DNA of 64,000 nucleotides. It comes from Streptomyces plumbidurans. Its GTDB lineage: Bacteria > Actinomycetota > Actinomycetes > Streptomycetales > Streptomycetaceae. A program made the position numbers and the translations under genes. How positions within the stretch are numbered: position 1 is the stretch's first letter; every line of letters begins with the position of its first letter. Below are positions 37,646 through 47,423 of this stretch, in pieces. Below the pieces are notes generated by a model. It worked only from the letters and a program-made list of their open reading frames with translations. It ran no database searches and was not told the DNA's origin. The stretch is taken from positions 1 to 64,000 of the forward strand of contig NZ_JAFJSY010000039.1 of assembly GCF_019857225.1 (NCBI RefSeq), read 5' to 3'.

Positions 37646-39091
37646 TCAGAAGGGCTCGAACCCGTCGAACTCCCGACTGGACTCGTCGCGTTCCGCCTCC
37701 CGGTCCCGGCGCCGCTGCGCCGCGGGACGGGGTGCCTCGAAGCGGTGGTCCTCACCGCGGCGGCCCAGCATCTCCGCGCCGGCCATCACCGTCGGCTCCC
37801 AGTCGAAGACGACCGCGTTGTCCTCGGGTCCGATGGCCACACCGTCGCCGGACCGGGCGCCCGCCTTCATCAACTCCTCCTCCACACCGAGGCGGTTGAG
37901 GCGGTCGGCCAGATAGCCCACGGCCTCGTCGTTGTTGAAGTCGGTCTGCCGCACCCAGCGCTCGGGCTTCTCGCCGCGCACCCGGAACAGCGGCTCCCCG
38001 TCGGCCTCCTCGCGCGTGACGGTGAAGCCCGCGTCGTCCACGGCCTTGGGCCGGATGACGATGCGCGTCGCCTCTTCCGCGGGCCGCGCGGCCCGCGCCT
38101 TCGCGACCAGGTCGGCCAGCGCGAACGACAGCTCCTTCAGCCCGAGATGGGCGACGGCGGACACCTCGAAGACGCGGTAGCCCCGCGCCTCCAGGTCCGG
38201 CCGCACCATCTCGGCGAGGTCCTTGCCGTCCGGTACGTCGATCTTGTTCAGGACGACGATCCGCGGCCGCCGGTCGAGCCCGCCGTACTGCTTGAGCTCC
38301 TCCTCGATGACGTCGAGGTCGGAGACGGGGTCCCGCTCGGACTCCAGCGTCGCCGTGTCCAGCACGTGCACCAGCACGCTGCACCGCTCCACATGGCGCA
38401 GGAACTCGAGACCGAGGCCCTTGCCCTGGCTGGCGCCGGGGATCAGTCCGGGCACGTCCGCGATGGTGTACACGGTCGAACCGGCCGTCACGACACCGAG
38501 GTTGGGCACCAGCGTGGTGAAGGGGTAGTCGGCGATCTTCGGCTTGGCGGCGCTCAGCACCGAGATCAGCGAGGACTTGCCCGCGCTCGGGTATCCCACG
38601 AGCGCCACGTCGGCGACGGTCTTCAGCTCCAGGACGATGTCCTGCAGATCGCCCGGCACGCCGAGCAGCGCGAAGCCGGGCGCCTTGCGCCGTGCCGAGG
38701 CCAGCGCGGCGTTGCCGAGCCCGCCGCGGCCGCCCTGTGCGGCTACGTAGGAGGTGCCCTGTCCGACCAGGTCGGCGAGGACGTTGCCGGCCTTGTCCAG
38801 CACCACGGTGCCGTCCGGTACCGGCAGCACCAGGTCCTGGCCGTCCTTGCCGGAGCGGTTGCCGCCCTCGCCGGGCTTGCCGTTGGTGGCCTTGCGGTGC
38901 GGGGAGTGGTGGTAGTCGAGCAGCGTGGTCACGGACTGCTCGACGGTGAGGATCACATCGCCGCCGCGCCCGCCGTTGCCGCCGTCGGGTCCGCCGAGCG
39001 GCTTGAACTTCTCACGGTGGACGGAGGCACAGCCGTGGCCTCCGTTACCCGCGGCGACGTGCAATTCGACGCGGTCCACGAAGGTGGTCAT
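37646..39091 (-). CDS. obgE: GTPase Obg (CgtA)
   Basis: The 481-residue protein has the Obg domain with the Gly-rich [18 protein letters not shown], then a GTPase domain with G1 [15 protein letters not shown]2/G3 [14 protein letters not shown] and [14 protein letters not shown], and G4 [10 protein letters not shown]. The C-terminal OCT domain (about 360-430) carries [22 protein letters not shown]. Obg helps assemble the 50S subunit and in Streptomyces was linked to growth/sporulation control. It follows rpmA after a strong hairpin. The acidic/Arg tail is an actinobacterial extension. Confidence 0.97.
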   Translation of the reverse strand: MTTFVDRVELHVAAGNGGHGCASVHREKFKPLGGPDGGNGGRGGDVILTVEQSVTTLLDYHHSPHRKATNGKPGEGGNRSGKDGQDLVLPVPDGTVVLDKAGNVLADLVGQGTSYVAAQGGRGGLGNAALASARRKAPGFALLGVPGDLQDIVLELKTVADVALVGYPSAGKSSLISVLSAAKPKIADYPFTTLVPNLGVVTAGSTVYTIADVPGLIPGASQGKGLGLEFLRHVERCSVLVHVLDTATLESERDPVSDLDVIEEELKQYGGLDRRPRIVVLNKIDVPDGKDLAEMVRPDLEARGYRVFEVSAVAHLGLKELSFALADLVAKARAARPAEEATRIVIRPKAVDDAGFTVTREEADGEPLFRVRGEKPERWVRQTDFNNDEAVGYLADRLNRLGVEEELMKAGARSGDGVAIGPEDNAVVFDWEPTVMAGAEMLGRRGEDHRFEAPRPAAQRRRDREAERDESSREFDGFEPF

Positions 39092-39139
39092 GGGATGTGC
39101 CTCCAGTTGCTTACGGGTCTTACCAGGTCAACACGCGAA

Positions 39140-39178
39140 AGGCGGACCCGCTTCCCACCAGGGAAGTGAGGTCCGCCT
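39140..39178 (-). terminator. Hairpin between rpmA and obgE
   Basis: AGGCGGACC and GGTCCGCCT pair around an inner CTTCCC/GGGAAG stem. It lies between the rpmA stop and the obgE start on the same strand, so it may attenuate obgE relative to the ribosomal protein genes or protect their mRNA end. Confidence 0.65.
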
Positions 39179-39208
39179 CGCGAGAGCTTCCGGTCAGGTG
39201 CCTGGGAT

Positions 39209-39463
39209 TCAGGCGACCGGAACGATGTTCACGACCTTGCGGCCGCGGTGGGTACCGAACTCCACCGCACCGGCGTTCAGCGCGAACAGCGTGTCGTCGC
39301 CGCCACGGCCGACGCCCGCACCGGGGTGGAAGTGGGTGCCGCGCTGGCGGACCAGGATCTCACCAGCGTTGACGACCTGACCGCCGAAGCGCTTCACGCC
39401 GAGCCGCTGGGCATTGGAGTCGCGACCGTTCCGGGTGGACGATGCGCCCTTCTTGTGTGCCAT
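39209..39463 (-). CDS. rpmA: 50S ribosomal protein L27
   Basis: The 84-residue protein starts [20 protein letters not shown], the Streptomyces form of the L27 N-terminal arm that reaches the peptidyl transferase centre, and continues [22 protein letters not shown]. No cleavable extension as in Firmicutes. It starts 14 bases after rplU. Confidence 0.98.
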   Translation of the reverse strand: MAHKKGASSTRNGRDSNAQRLGVKRFGGQVVNAGEILVRQRGTHFHPGAGVGRGGDDTLFALNAGAVEFGTHRGRKVVNIVPVA

Positions 39464-39477
39464 TTCTCCTCAGTCCC

Positions 39478-39798
39478 TTACTTCGCAGCCGTGGGGATCT
39501 CAGTGACCTTGATCGCCGTGTACTGCTGGCGGTGGCCCTGGCGACGGCGGTAACCGGTCTTGTTCTTGTAGCGAAGGATGTCGATCTTGACGCCCTTGTG
39601 GTGGTCCACGACCTCGGCCTGGACCTTGATGCCGGCCAGCACCCACGGGTCGCTGGTCACAGCGTCGCCGTCGACAACGAGCAGGGTCGAGAGCTCGACC
39701 GTGTCGCCAACCTTGGCAGTGGAAATCTTGTCAACCTCAACGATGTCGCCGACAGCAACCTTGTGCTGGCGACCACCGCTGCGCACGATGGCGTACAC
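39478..39798 (-). CDS. rplU: 50S ribosomal protein L21
   Basis: The 106-residue protein begins with GTG ([20 protein letters not shown]) and has the L21 C-terminal basic signature [22 protein letters not shown]. It leads the rplU-rpmA-obgE operon. The roughly 270 bases to the RNase E gene should contain the operon promoter and leader; I see no clear autoregulatory structure there. Confidence 0.98.
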   Translation of the reverse strand: MYAIVRSGGRQHKVAVGDIVEVDKISTAKVGDTVELSTLLVVDGDAVTSDPWVLAGIKVQAEVVDHHKGVKIDILRYKNKTGYRRRQGHRQQYTAIKVTEIPTAAK

Positions 39799-40065
39799 GC
39801 GGATCTCACTCTCTCGCTCGGGAACGGCACCCTCGCAGTCCAGCCGTCCGGCACGCGTCCGGCCTCTCCGCGGCGGTTGGTGCGAGGCACCCGATGCTCT
39901 GGAGGAAGAGGTTTACGAGGATGTGGTGCGTCCTCAACAGCGGACACACCGAGGGTCAAGGTTACGGGGCCGGTGGCGAGGGGGTCAAACCGGGCCGAGC
40001 CCCGCAGACGTGCGGCCGGTCACAGGGACCGGCCGCACGCTTACTGCTCGGGCTGCGCCGAGAGC

Positions 40066-43000
40066 TCAGCTCTCGTCGGCGGCGGCCGAGACCGCCTTCT
40101 TCGCCGTCGTCTTGGCCGCGGCCGTCTTGGCGGTCTTCGTCGCCTTCTTGGCCGTGGCCTTCTTGGCCGCCGTCTTCTTCGCCGCGGTCTTCTTGGTCGC
40201 GGCCTTCTTGGCGGTGGCCTTCTTGGCCGTCTTACGGGCCGTCTTCTTGGCCGGAGCCGCCTCCTCGGCGTCCTCCGCCGGGGCCGGCGCCTCGTCCGCC
40301 GTGCCCGACGGAACGACCGTGACGGCCTCCTCGACGGACGCGGTGGGCGCGGCCTCCTTGCGCACGGCACGGCGCCGCGGACGGGCCGGGGCCGCGCTCG
40401 GGGCCGGGGCCTCGGACTGCGCCTCGCTCGGCGCGGCAGCGGCCGGCTCGGCGGCGGTGTCCGCGTCGGCGACCGGTGCGGACTCGGTGATCGTCACCAC
40501 GGAGGCCTCGGCCCCCGCGGGCGAACCGGCCGGCGCGGACACCTTGCGGGTGGCCCGACGGCGCGTACGCCCCTTGGGTGCGGACTCCTCCGGGGCCTGC
40601 GCGGCCTCGGTGGGAACGACCACGTCCTCGACGGCGGCGGGCTCGGCGAGCGCCTCGGCGGCCCGCTCCGGCTGCACCGGACGCTCCACCTCGGCCTCGG
40701 CGGTGACGTCCTGAGCGGTCGGCGCCTCGGACTTCGGCTCCTCGCGCTTCTTGTCCTCGCCCCCGGCGCGCTCGCTCCTGGTCTCCTCGCGCCTCGGCGC
40801 ACCCGCCGGGGCCGATGCCCGGCGGCTCGCGCGGCGGCGCGAACGGCCACGGCCCGCCGCGGCCTCCGCCTCTGCGGCGCTGTTGTAGAGCTCCTCGTCC
40901 ACGGCGTACGCGGGCTCGGCGAGCGCGACCGGCGCCGCGACCTCGGCGGCGACCTCGGCCTCGGTCTCCTCGGCGGCCTCGGGTGCCTCGACGGCAGCCG
41001 CGCCCTCGTGCTCGTGGACGTGCGTGTCGCCGCCACGACCGCGCTTCTTGCGCTTGCCGCCGCCACCGGAGGAGGTGGGCTGCTCCATGTGCACGATGAC
41101 ACCGCGGCCGTTGCAGTGGACGCAGGTCTCGGAGAACGACTCCAGCAGGCCCTGGCCGACCCGCTTGCGGGTCATCTGCACCAGGCCCAGCGAGGTCACC
41201 TCGGCGACCTGGTGCTTGGTCCGGTCCCGGCCCAGGCACTCAAGGAGGCGCCGCAGCACGAGGTCCCGGTTGGACTCCAGCACCATGTCGATGAAGTCGA
41301 TGACGATGATGCCGCCGAGGTCGCGCAGCCTGAGCTGACGGACGATCTCCTCGGCCGCCTCCAGGTTGTTCCTGGTGACGGTCTCCTCGAGGTTGCCGCC
41401 CTGGCCGGTGAACTTGCCGGTGTTGACGTCGACGACGACCATCGCCTCGGTCCGGTCGATGACCAGCGAACCGCCGCTGGGCAGCCAGACCTTGCGGTCC
41501 AGGGCCTTGGCGAGCTGCTCGTCGATGCGGTACGTGGCGAAGACGTCGACCTCGGAGGTCCACTTCGACAGCCGGTCGGCCAGGTCGGGCGCGACGTGCG
41601 CGACGTACCCGTGGATGGTCGACCAGGCCTCGTCGCCGCTCACGACGACCTTGGAGAAGTCCTCGTTGAAGATGTCGCGGACGACCCGGACCGTCATGTC
41701 CGGCTCGCCGTACAGCAGCGTCGGCGCGTTGCCGCTCTTCGACTTCTTCTGGATGTCCTCCCACTGCGCCTGCAGCCGCTCGACGTCCCGGCGCAGCTCG
41801 TCCTCGCTCGCGCCCTCGGCGGCGGTGCGCACGATGACGCCCGCGTCCTCGGGGACGACCTTCTTGAGGATGCTCTTCAGCCGGGCCCGCTCGGTGTCGG
41901 GCAGCTTGCGGCTGATGCCGGTCATCGAGCCCTCGGGCACGTACACGAGGTAGCGTCCGGGCAGGGAGACCTGGCTGGTGAGCCGGGCGCCCTTGTGCCC
42001 GATCGGGTCCTTCGTCACCTGGACGAGGACGGACTGGCCGGACTTCAGGGCGGACTCGATGCGCCGCGGGCCGTTGGCCATTCCCAGCGCCTCGAAGTTG
42101 ACCTCGCCGGCGTACAGGACGGCGTTGCGGCCCTTGCCGATGTCGATGAAGGCGGCCTCCATCGACGGCAGGACGTTCTGCACCTTGCCCAGGTACACGT
42201 TGCCGACGTAGGAGGTGGCCTGCTCCTTGTTGACGTAGTGCTCGACGAGCACGCCGTCCTCCAGGACGCCGATCTGCGTGCGCTCGCCGTGCTGGCGCAC
42301 GACCATCACGCGCTCGACGGCCTCGCGGCGGGCCAGGAACTCGGCCTCGGTGATGATCGGGACGCGGCGGCGCCCCTGCTCGCGGCCCTCGCGGCGGCGC
42401 TGCTTCTTGGCCTCCAGACGGGTCGAGCCCTTGATGGACTGCACCTCGTCGGACGGCTCGGGCTTCGGGCGGGGCTCACGGACCTTGACGACGGTGCGCT
42501 CGGGGTCGCCATCGCCGGGCTCGGTGTCGGCGGAGTCGCCGGAGCGACGGCGCCGACGGCGGCGCCTGCGGCTGCTGGAGGAGGAGCCGCCGCTGTCGCC
42601 GGCCTCGTCCTCGTCGTCCTCCTCGACCTGCTCGGCGGTGTCCTCGGCGTCCTGCGCGGCCTGTGCGGCGGCGGTCTCCTCGGCGTCCTCCGAGTCGTCC
42701 TCGCCGGCGGACTCGGCGGTCTCGCCCCGACGGCGACGGCGGCCACCGCGGCGACGGCGACGGCGCGAACCGGTCTCCTCGAACTCGTCGCCCTCGGCGC
42801 TGTCCTCGGCCTGGTCGTCCGCCTCTTCCGGCTCGTCGTCGGCGGAGTCGACGGGCGCGGCGGACGCGGCGGACGCGGCGGTCTCGGCGGTCTCGGCGGC
42901 CTGCGTCTCGCCCTCCTCGCCGAACGTCCCGCCCCGGCGACGGCGACGGCGCTTGGTGCCGGGCCGCTCCTCCGGGACCTCCTCGGGCTCCGCGACCGTA

Positions 43001-44028
43001 CCGGCCTCGGCAGCCGCTTCGGCGGCGGCCCGCTCCGGCGTCTGGAACTTCGGCTCGGTGAACACCGGGGCCTGGAAGACGGCCACGGCGGGCCGCGACG
43101 GCTTGCGCAACTCCTCGCTCTCGGCGACGTCGGCCTCCTCGGCGGCATCGGCGGTGGTTGCGGCCCGGGCGTGCTGTGCGGCGGGCTCGGCGAACCCGGT
43201 CGCGGCCTTACGGGCGGTACGACGGCGGGTGCGCCGCGGGGCGGCCTCGTCGTCGGTCTTCTCGGCGCTCTTGTCGGCGGTCTTCTCGTCCGCCTTGACC
43301 GCGGGCGCCTCGTCCGCCTTTTCGTCCGCCTTCTCGTCACTCGCGTCCTCGGCGGCGGTCACGGCCGCCTCCTCGGCGGGCGCGGCCGTACGGCGCGTGG
43401 CACGACGGCGGGTACGGCGCGGAGCGGCGTCCTCGGCCGGCTCACCGGACTCGGCACTCTCCACGGGCGCGGCGGCGGTCTCGGCGGCGGCAGCTGCCTC
43501 GGTGTCCTCGGCGGCGGCCGTCTCGACCGTCCCAGGTGCCCCGGCGGGCGCGGACGCACGGCGCGTGGCACGGCGACGGGTGCGCGGCGGAGCGGCCTCC
43601 TCGGCGGTCTCGGGCTCGGCGGCAGTCCCCGCCACGGCCGGAGTCTCCTCGGCCTCCTCAGGGGCGGCGGGTGCGACAGCCTCGACCGCGTCTGCGGCAG
43701 CGGGCGTCCCGGCGGGCGCGGACGCACGACGGGTCGCACGGCGACGCGTACGCGCCGGTGCGGCCTCCTCGGCGGGTTCGGCCGCTACGGCTTCTTCAGC
43801 CGCTGTGGCCTCATCGGTCTCGACGGCCTCAGCGGTCTCGTCCTCATCGGCCTTCTGATCGTCGTCGGACGGTATGGCCGGCGTGACGATCTCCTCCGGG
43901 GTCTCGGAGGCAGCCGCGGCGGGCGGTCCCGCCGGGCGGGAAGCGGCACGGCGCCGACGACGCGGCGGCAAGGTGTCGCTCGGAGTGTTCAGTTCGGAAC
44001 CCTCGGCGGGTTCGGTCGGTTCGAGCAT
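40066..44028 (-). CDS. rne: Ribonuclease E/G
   Basis: The 1320-residue endoribonuclease has a catalytic core at about residues 560-1000 with an S1 domain ([20 protein letters not shown]) and 5'-sensor/RNase H-like parts. The metal-binding DNase I-like part has [17 protein letters not shown] and [11 protein letters not shown], and the zinc-link CVHCNGRG follows. It is flanked by disordered arms, as in Streptomyces RNase ES. The 550-residue N-terminal arm repeats [15 protein letters not shown]-like blocks at least four times between acidic Ala/Glu stretches. The C-terminal arm repeats the motif and ends in a Lys/Ala histone-H1-like tail ([17 protein letters not shown]). It processes rRNA and mRNA; the arms likely scaffold partners such as PNPase and bind RNA. 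Confidence 0.96.
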   Translation of the reverse strand: MLEPTEPAEGSELNTPSDTLPPRRRRRAASRPAGPPAAAASETPEEIVTPAIPSDDDQKADEDETAEAVETDEATAAEEAVAAEPAEEAAPARTRRRATRRASAPAGTPAAADAVEAVAPAAPEEAEETPAVAGTAAEPETAEEAAPPRTRRRATRRASAPAGAPGTVETAAAEDTEAAAAAETAAAPVESAESGEPAEDAAPRRTRRRATRRTAAPAEEAAVTAAEDASDEKADEKADEAPAVKADEKTADKSAEKTDDEAAPRRTRRRTARKAATGFAEPAAQHARAATTADAAEEADVAESEELRKPSRPAVAVFQAPVFTEPKFQTPERAAAEAAAEAGTVAEPEEVPEERPGTKRRRRRRGGTFGEEGETQAAETAETAASAASAAPVDSADDEPEEADDQAEDSAEGDEFEETGSRRRRRRGGRRRRRGETAESAGEDDSEDAEETAAAQAAQDAEDTAEQVEEDDEDEAGDSGGSSSSSRRRRRRRRRSGDSADTEPGDGDPERTVVKVREPRPKPEPSDEVQSIKGSTRLEAKKQRRREGREQGRRRVPIITEAEFLARREAVERVMVVRQHGERTQIGVLEDGVLVEHYVNKEQATSYVGNVYLGKVQNVLPSMEAAFIDIGKGRNAVLYAGEVNFEALGMANGPRRIESALKSGQSVLVQVTKDPIGHKGARLTSQVSLPGRYLVYVPEGSMTGISRKLPDTERARLKSILKKVVPEDAGVIVRTAAEGASEDELRRDVERLQAQWEDIQKKSKSGNAPTLLYGEPDMTVRVVRDIFNEDFSKVVVSGDEAWSTIHGYVAHVAPDLADRLSKWTSEVDVFATYRIDEQLAKALDRKVWLPSGGSLVIDRTEAMVVVDVNTGKFTGQGGNLEETVTRNNLEAAEEIVRQLRLRDLGGIIVIDFIDMVLESNRDLVLRRLLECLGRDRTKHQVAEVTSLGLVQMTRKRVGQGLLESFSETCVHCNGRGVIVHMEQPTSSGGGGKRKKRGRGGDTHVHEHEGAAAVEAPEAAEETEAEVAAEVAAPVALAEPAYAVDEELYNSAAEAEAAAGRGRSRRRASRRASAPAGAPRREETRSERAGGEDKKREEPKSEAPTAQDVTAEAEVERPVQPERAAEALAEPAAVEDVVVPTEAAQAPEESAPKGRTRRRATRKVSAPAGSPAGAEASVVTITESAPVADADTAAEPAAAAPSEAQSEAPAPSAAPARPRRRAVRKEAAPTASVEEAVTVVPSGTADEAPAPAEDAEEAAPAKKTARKTAKKATAKKAATKKTAAKKTAAKKATAKKATKTAKTAAAKTTAKKAVSAAADES

Positions 44029-44288
44029 GCGGGCATTTCTCCCGTCAGGCTCCCGGGCGCCGCACCTGGTCCGGCAGATGGCCGGTGACGTCCGCGGCTC
44101 GCGCGATGCGCAGTGCCGCCGTCCGGGGCGCGGGCGCCGCTCGGGAGCTCTCTGTGTCCTGTCTCGCCGGTTCCGTACACCTCGTGTGCACGGCCTGGCG
44201 AAAGTCTTGTGGTCAGTGCGCTGCCCGACCCAGGTGGCTCCCGAGTACGAGGGCGGCGCTTCGACGACCGTCCTTCGCGGGACCTTCC

Positions 44289-45053
44289 TTACGCCGGCGC
44301 CTTCGCGGCGGCAGCGGAGTCGGCCATGGGTAGGGCCGTCGCCGCCTCGCGGTCAGGCGCGAGCGGGTCGGTCACCGTGCCGGTCTCTTCATCGAACAGC
44401 CCCTGCGCCAGCCTGGTCACCGCTGCGGGGACCGGCGGCGCCAGGTCGGCCACGGCGCGGAGACCGGACAGGACGTCGTCGGGTCGTACGGCAGGCGTCA
44501 CGTGCCGAACAACCAGCCGCAGTATCGCACAGGGCTGGTCGGTCGGCCTATCAGCCGTCGAACTGTGCGTTTCCAGTTGTGCAACCGCCGAGCGGGCGTC
44601 GAAGGCGCGGATGCCGTTCTTGGTCTTGCGCTGCACCTCGACCGTCCCGGCGGCGTTGAAGGCCGCCACGGCGCGCTCCGCCTCGGCCGGGTCCACGCCG
44701 TCCAGCCGCAGCTCCCACACGGAAGCGGTGAGCCGGTCGGCGAGTCCGGAGACGCGTGCCTCGACCGCGTCGACGATGTCGAGCCCGGCGGGCAGCGACT
44801 CGTCGAGCAGCGCTCTCAGCCGCTCCGGATCCCGCGCCTCGGTGAGGGCGATCTCCAGATACTCCGCCTCACTGCCCGTGCCGGTGGGTGCGGCATTGGC
44901 GTACGACACCTTCGGATGCGGCGTGAACCCCGCCGAGTACGCCATCGGCACCTCGGCGCGGCGCAGCGCACGCTCGAAGGCGCGCTGGAAGTCACGGTGG
45001 CTGGTGAACCGGAGGCGGCCGCGCTTGGTGTAGCGCAGTCGGATGCGCTGCAC
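44289..45053 (-). CDS. TIGR03936/DUF2344 family protein
   Basis: The 254-residue protein begins IRLRYTKRGRLRFTSHRDFQ and continues with AFERALRRAEVPMAYSAGFTPHPKVSYA and TGTGSEAEYLEIAL, the family core. It is usually encoded beside a radical-SAM protein, but no radical-SAM gene is visible here. The GTG start has no ribosome-binding site. A CTG 14 codons upstream (LGKRQPEGPPPAPAV) has AAGGA ten bases before it and is preceded at once by an in-frame stop, so it may be the true start (45095). The C-terminal part is Ala-rich. Suggested roles in the literature are tRNA/ribosome related and unproven. Confidence 0.85.
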   Translation of the reverse strand: MQRIRLRYTKRGRLRFTSHRDFQRAFERALRRAEVPMAYSAGFTPHPKVSYANAAPTGTGSEAEYLEIALTEARDPERLRALLDESLPAGLDIVDAVEARVSGLADRLTASVWELRLDGVDPAEAERAVAAFNAAGTVEVQRKTKNGIRAFDARSAVAQLETHSSTADRPTDQPCAILRLVVRHVTPAVRPDDVLSGLRAVADLAPPVPAAVTRLAQGLFDEETGTVTDPLAPDREAATALPMADSAAAAKAPA

Positions 45054-45101
45054 CGCGGGTGCGGGCGGCGGGCCTTCGGGCTGTCGCTTGCCCAGTGTCG
45101 T

Positions 45102-46316
45102 TCAGTCCTTCGTGAGAGCGGTCGTACCTCTACCAAGAGTACGTGCCGCGGGGCCCACAGGTTCCCGCCGGTCCACAGCCTCGACGGGCAACGGCTCTCC
45201 GGCTTCGACCGACAGCGGCTCCCCGGCTTCGATCGGCACGGGCTCCGGTGTCGTGGCCGGCACGGGGGTACCGAAGAGCATCCGGCGGAAGTCGGCGCGG
45301 GCCTGCCGTACCGACTCCCGGGCCGACGCCAGGGCCATCCTGGTCGCGCGTGCCACGCCGCGCGCGGCCTGGGCGGCGGGGCGCAGCACGACGTCCCGCA
45401 CGGCATGACCGACGGGGGTGAGCACGGTCCGACAGGCCCACCGCACGGGCTCGACGAAGATCCACCGGAAGAGGGTCCCCAGCGCCCGCCCCACGGCGAG
45501 CGAGATCCGTCCGGCGACCCGCCAGGCATGTCCGAGGGCCTGCCCGACCTCGCGCCCGACGACGGCCAGGACGTGTCCGACGGGCACGAGGACCCAGCGC
45601 CACAGGGCGAGCGCGGGCAGGACGAGGAGGACGCGCAGGATCCAGTACAGGCCGATCCCGATGCCGGTGGCGAGCAGGCCCACGAGGTGCGCGAGCCCCC
45701 TGGCGCACCAGGCGATCGCCCGCCCCACCGGCGCCAGCACCTGCTGGTGGAGCCAGGTGGCGGGGACGACGAGCAAGTACCGCGCGAGCCACTTGACGGC
45801 GGCGTACGCACCGGTCGCCAGGAGGGCGGGTCCGGCCCCGAGGAGGGCAAGGCCCTTCCCGATCCCGCGCAGCGCCCACATCACGGCGTGGCCGAGAGGC
45901 GTCAGCACACGCGCGTACAGCCACATGAGGCCATGTCCGAGAGGGGTCAGCACACAGCGGTACAGCCAGCCGAGAGGTACGACGAGGAGCACGTGCCCGA
46001 GCCGGCCGAGCGCCCTGCCGACAGGCACGACGACGTAGCGCCACAGCCCGACGAAGGGCCGGACGAGCAGGGCCCGCGCGAGCCACTGCAGCCCCCGTCC
46101 GAGCGGCCGCAGCACGGTGTCCTTCAGGAAGCGCCCCGCGACGACGAGCGCGTCCCAGACCATGCGCACCGGCAGGACCAGCACGAGTACGACGATCCGC
46201 ACCGGAAGGCGGATCGCGACGACGAGGCATCCCTCGGGCTGCGCCTGTCGTACGGGCTGGTGTTGTCGTACGGGCTGGTGTTCCGGCGGCTCGGCGGGCG
46301 GCTTCTGCGGGTCCAT
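45102..46316 (-). CDS. Hydrophobic tandem-repeat protein (404 aa)
   Basis: The protein consists mostly of repeated segments of about 25-40 residues with a VL-P-L/V-G-H/R core and aromatic ends: TVLRPLGRGLQWLARAL, YVVVPVGRALGRLGHVL, CVLTPLGHGLMWLYA, RVLTPLGHAVMWALRGI, QVLAPVGRAIAWCARGL, WVLVPVGHVLAVVG, TVLTPVGHAVRDVVL. Arginines alternate with hydrophobic stretches, suggesting membrane-surface (re-entrant or amphipathic) helices rather than ordinary spans. N and C termini are polar. I do not recognise a family. It lies directly upstream of the DUF2344 gene on the same strand. Confidence 0.7.
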   Translation of the reverse strand: MDPQKPPAEPPEHQPVRQHQPVRQAQPEGCLVVAIRLPVRIVVLVLVLPVRMVWDALVVAGRFLKDTVLRPLGRGLQWLARALLVRPFVGLWRYVVVPVGRALGRLGHVLLVVPLGWLYRCVLTPLGHGLMWLYARVLTPLGHAVMWALRGIGKGLALLGAGPALLATGAYAAVKWLARYLLVVPATWLHQQVLAPVGRAIAWCARGLAHLVGLLATGIGIGLYWILRVLLVLPALALWRWVLVPVGHVLAVVGREVGQALGHAWRVAGRISLAVGRALGTLFRWIFVEPVRWACRTVLTPVGHAVRDVVLRPAAQAARGVARATRMALASARESVRQARADFRRMLFGTPVPATTPEPVPIEAGEPLSVEAGEPLPVEAVDRREPVGPAARTLGRGTTALTKD

Positions 46317-46359
46317 ACGTAGCTAGACGCCGCGGTCGCGCCCATGGATCCCTGATCGG

Positions 46360-46665
46360 TCACTCGCCCAGGGTCTGATCGGCGAGCAGCAGTGCGTGCC
46401 AGTACCTGTAGTAACGGACGCCCTCCCCGTGCCCGGTGAACTCGCAGTACTCGACGGCGGCCGCGACCGCCTCGATCACCGGCGCATAGGCGGAGACGGG
46501 CACCGGCACGGTGGCGTCCGGGCGGGGCGACGTCAGGGCGCGGATGGCCTGGTGCGCCGCGGCGATCACGTCACCGTCCAGCTCGGGGAGGTGCTCGCTC
46601 AACGTCCGGTAGTACGCCAGGTGTTGCTGCCGTGCCGTGGTGAGGAGATCGCTCGACTCAGTCAT
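46360..46665 (-). CDS. Hypothetical protein (101 aa)
   Basis: A helical protein without signal or membrane segments: HLAYYRTLSEHLPELDGDVI, AAHQAIRALTSPRP, VIEAVAAAVEYCEFTGHGEG, RYYRYWHALLLADQTLGE. Tyr- and Trp-rich for its size. It precedes the hydrophobic repeat protein in the same direction with a 43-base gap and may be co-transcribed. Function not recognised. Confidence 0.6.
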   Translation of the reverse strand: MTESSDLLTTARQQHLAYYRTLSEHLPELDGDVIAAAHQAIRALTSPRPDATVPVPVSAYAPVIEAVAAAVEYCEFTGHGEGVRYYRYWHALLLADQTLGE

Positions 46666-46817
46666 CGGCCCTCCGGTGGGCGACGGTGGCGCATGTTCGA
46701 CGGGTGAGGAAGAACACGTGATGCCGTCAGACTATGGCGACTTCCGCGCAAGCGCCCTTCTCCGTCCGGGCGCGGCCCCCGGCCGGGCCAGAAGGCGGGC
46801 CGGGGGCCAAGGGTGAT

Positions 46818-47168
46818 TCAGGCTGCGATGACGTCGAACTCGTTGCCCTCCGGGTCGGCGAAGGTGGCGTAGTGCAGGCCGGCGTCGACCTCGTTGAGCT
46901 TGGTGGCGCCCAGACCGGTCAGCCGGGTCACCTCGGCGTCGAAGTCCGTGGTGACGAAGTCGAAGTGCATCCGGTTCTTGACCTTCTTGTCCTCGGGGAC
47001 CTGACGGAACCCGATGCGCGATCCGGCGACGGCCGGGTCCGCGGCGACACTCGCACTGGTCTCGTCGGCGCCGTCGTCGACGCTGCGCCCGAGGGCCTCG
47101 GCCCAGAAGGTCGCTACGACCTTGGCGTCACGGGCGTCGAAGGTGGTGCCGAACAGGGAAATGGACAT
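46818..47168 (-). CDS. VOC (glyoxalase/bleomycin-resistance fold) protein
   Basis: The 116-residue single VOC domain begins SISLFGTTFDARDAKVVATF and has VKNRMHFDFVTTDFDAEVTRL and YATFADPEGNEFDVIAA, the typical metal-ligand His and Glu positions. Such proteins bind or modify small molecules; substrate unknown. It diverges from the SDR gene, and the intergenic region carries several inverted repeats, so the two may share regulation. Confidence 0.85.
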   Translation of the reverse strand: MSISLFGTTFDARDAKVVATFWAEALGRSVDDGADETSASVAADPAVAGSRIGFRQVPEDKKVKNRMHFDFVTTDFDAEVTRLTGLGATKLNEVDAGLHYATFADPEGNEFDVIAA

Positions 47169-47233
47169 GGCGATCTTCTTCCTTCGGGCAATCAGCAGCG
47201 GTCGCTTATGACAGCGACCGTAAGCCCGAACAC

Positions 47234-47265
47234 TTCATTTTTGCAAGTTGACTTCGAGAAATGAA
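47234..47265. promoter_or_regulatory. Inverted repeat upstream of the VOC gene
   Basis: TTCATTT and AAATGAA are perfect 7-bp arms separated by 18 bases of relatively AT-rich DNA, 66 bases upstream of the VOC start. Possible regulator site. Confidence 0.35.
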
Positions 47266-47329
47266 TTGGACACCGGATCGCGGTGGGCCAGAGCGCGACG
47301 CCTTTGCCCGTGAGCCGGTACCCACTCCA

Positions 47330-47344
47330 GTTCAATCATTGAAC
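47330..47344. promoter_or_regulatory. Operator 1 upstream of SDR gene
   Basis: Perfect 7-1-7 palindrome GTTCAATCATTGAAC. It overlaps a candidate -35 (TTCAAT) spaced 17 bases from a TACGGT -10 at 47354-47359, so a bound repressor would block the promoter of the SDR gene. Confidence 0.6.
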
Positions 47345-47373
47345 CTACTGTGCTACGGTCCCCACCAGGAACA

Positions 47374-47388
47374 GTTCATTCACTGAAC
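47374..47388. promoter_or_regulatory. Operator 2 upstream of SDR gene
   Basis: GTTCATTCACTGAAC is a near-palindrome related to operator 1, centred 44 bases downstream of it (about four helical turns) and just after the predicted transcription start. The pair fits cooperative TetR/MarR-type binding. Confidence 0.55.
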
Positions 47389-47423
47389 CGAGCGAATCGG
47401 CTTGCGCCGACCGGAGGTCACCC

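Noticed and set aside
39442-44088. A 1548-codon open frame opposite the RNase E gene
   Set aside because: Antisense shadow caused by GC-rich third positions; the opposite strand has clear RNase E/G, L21 and L27 domains.
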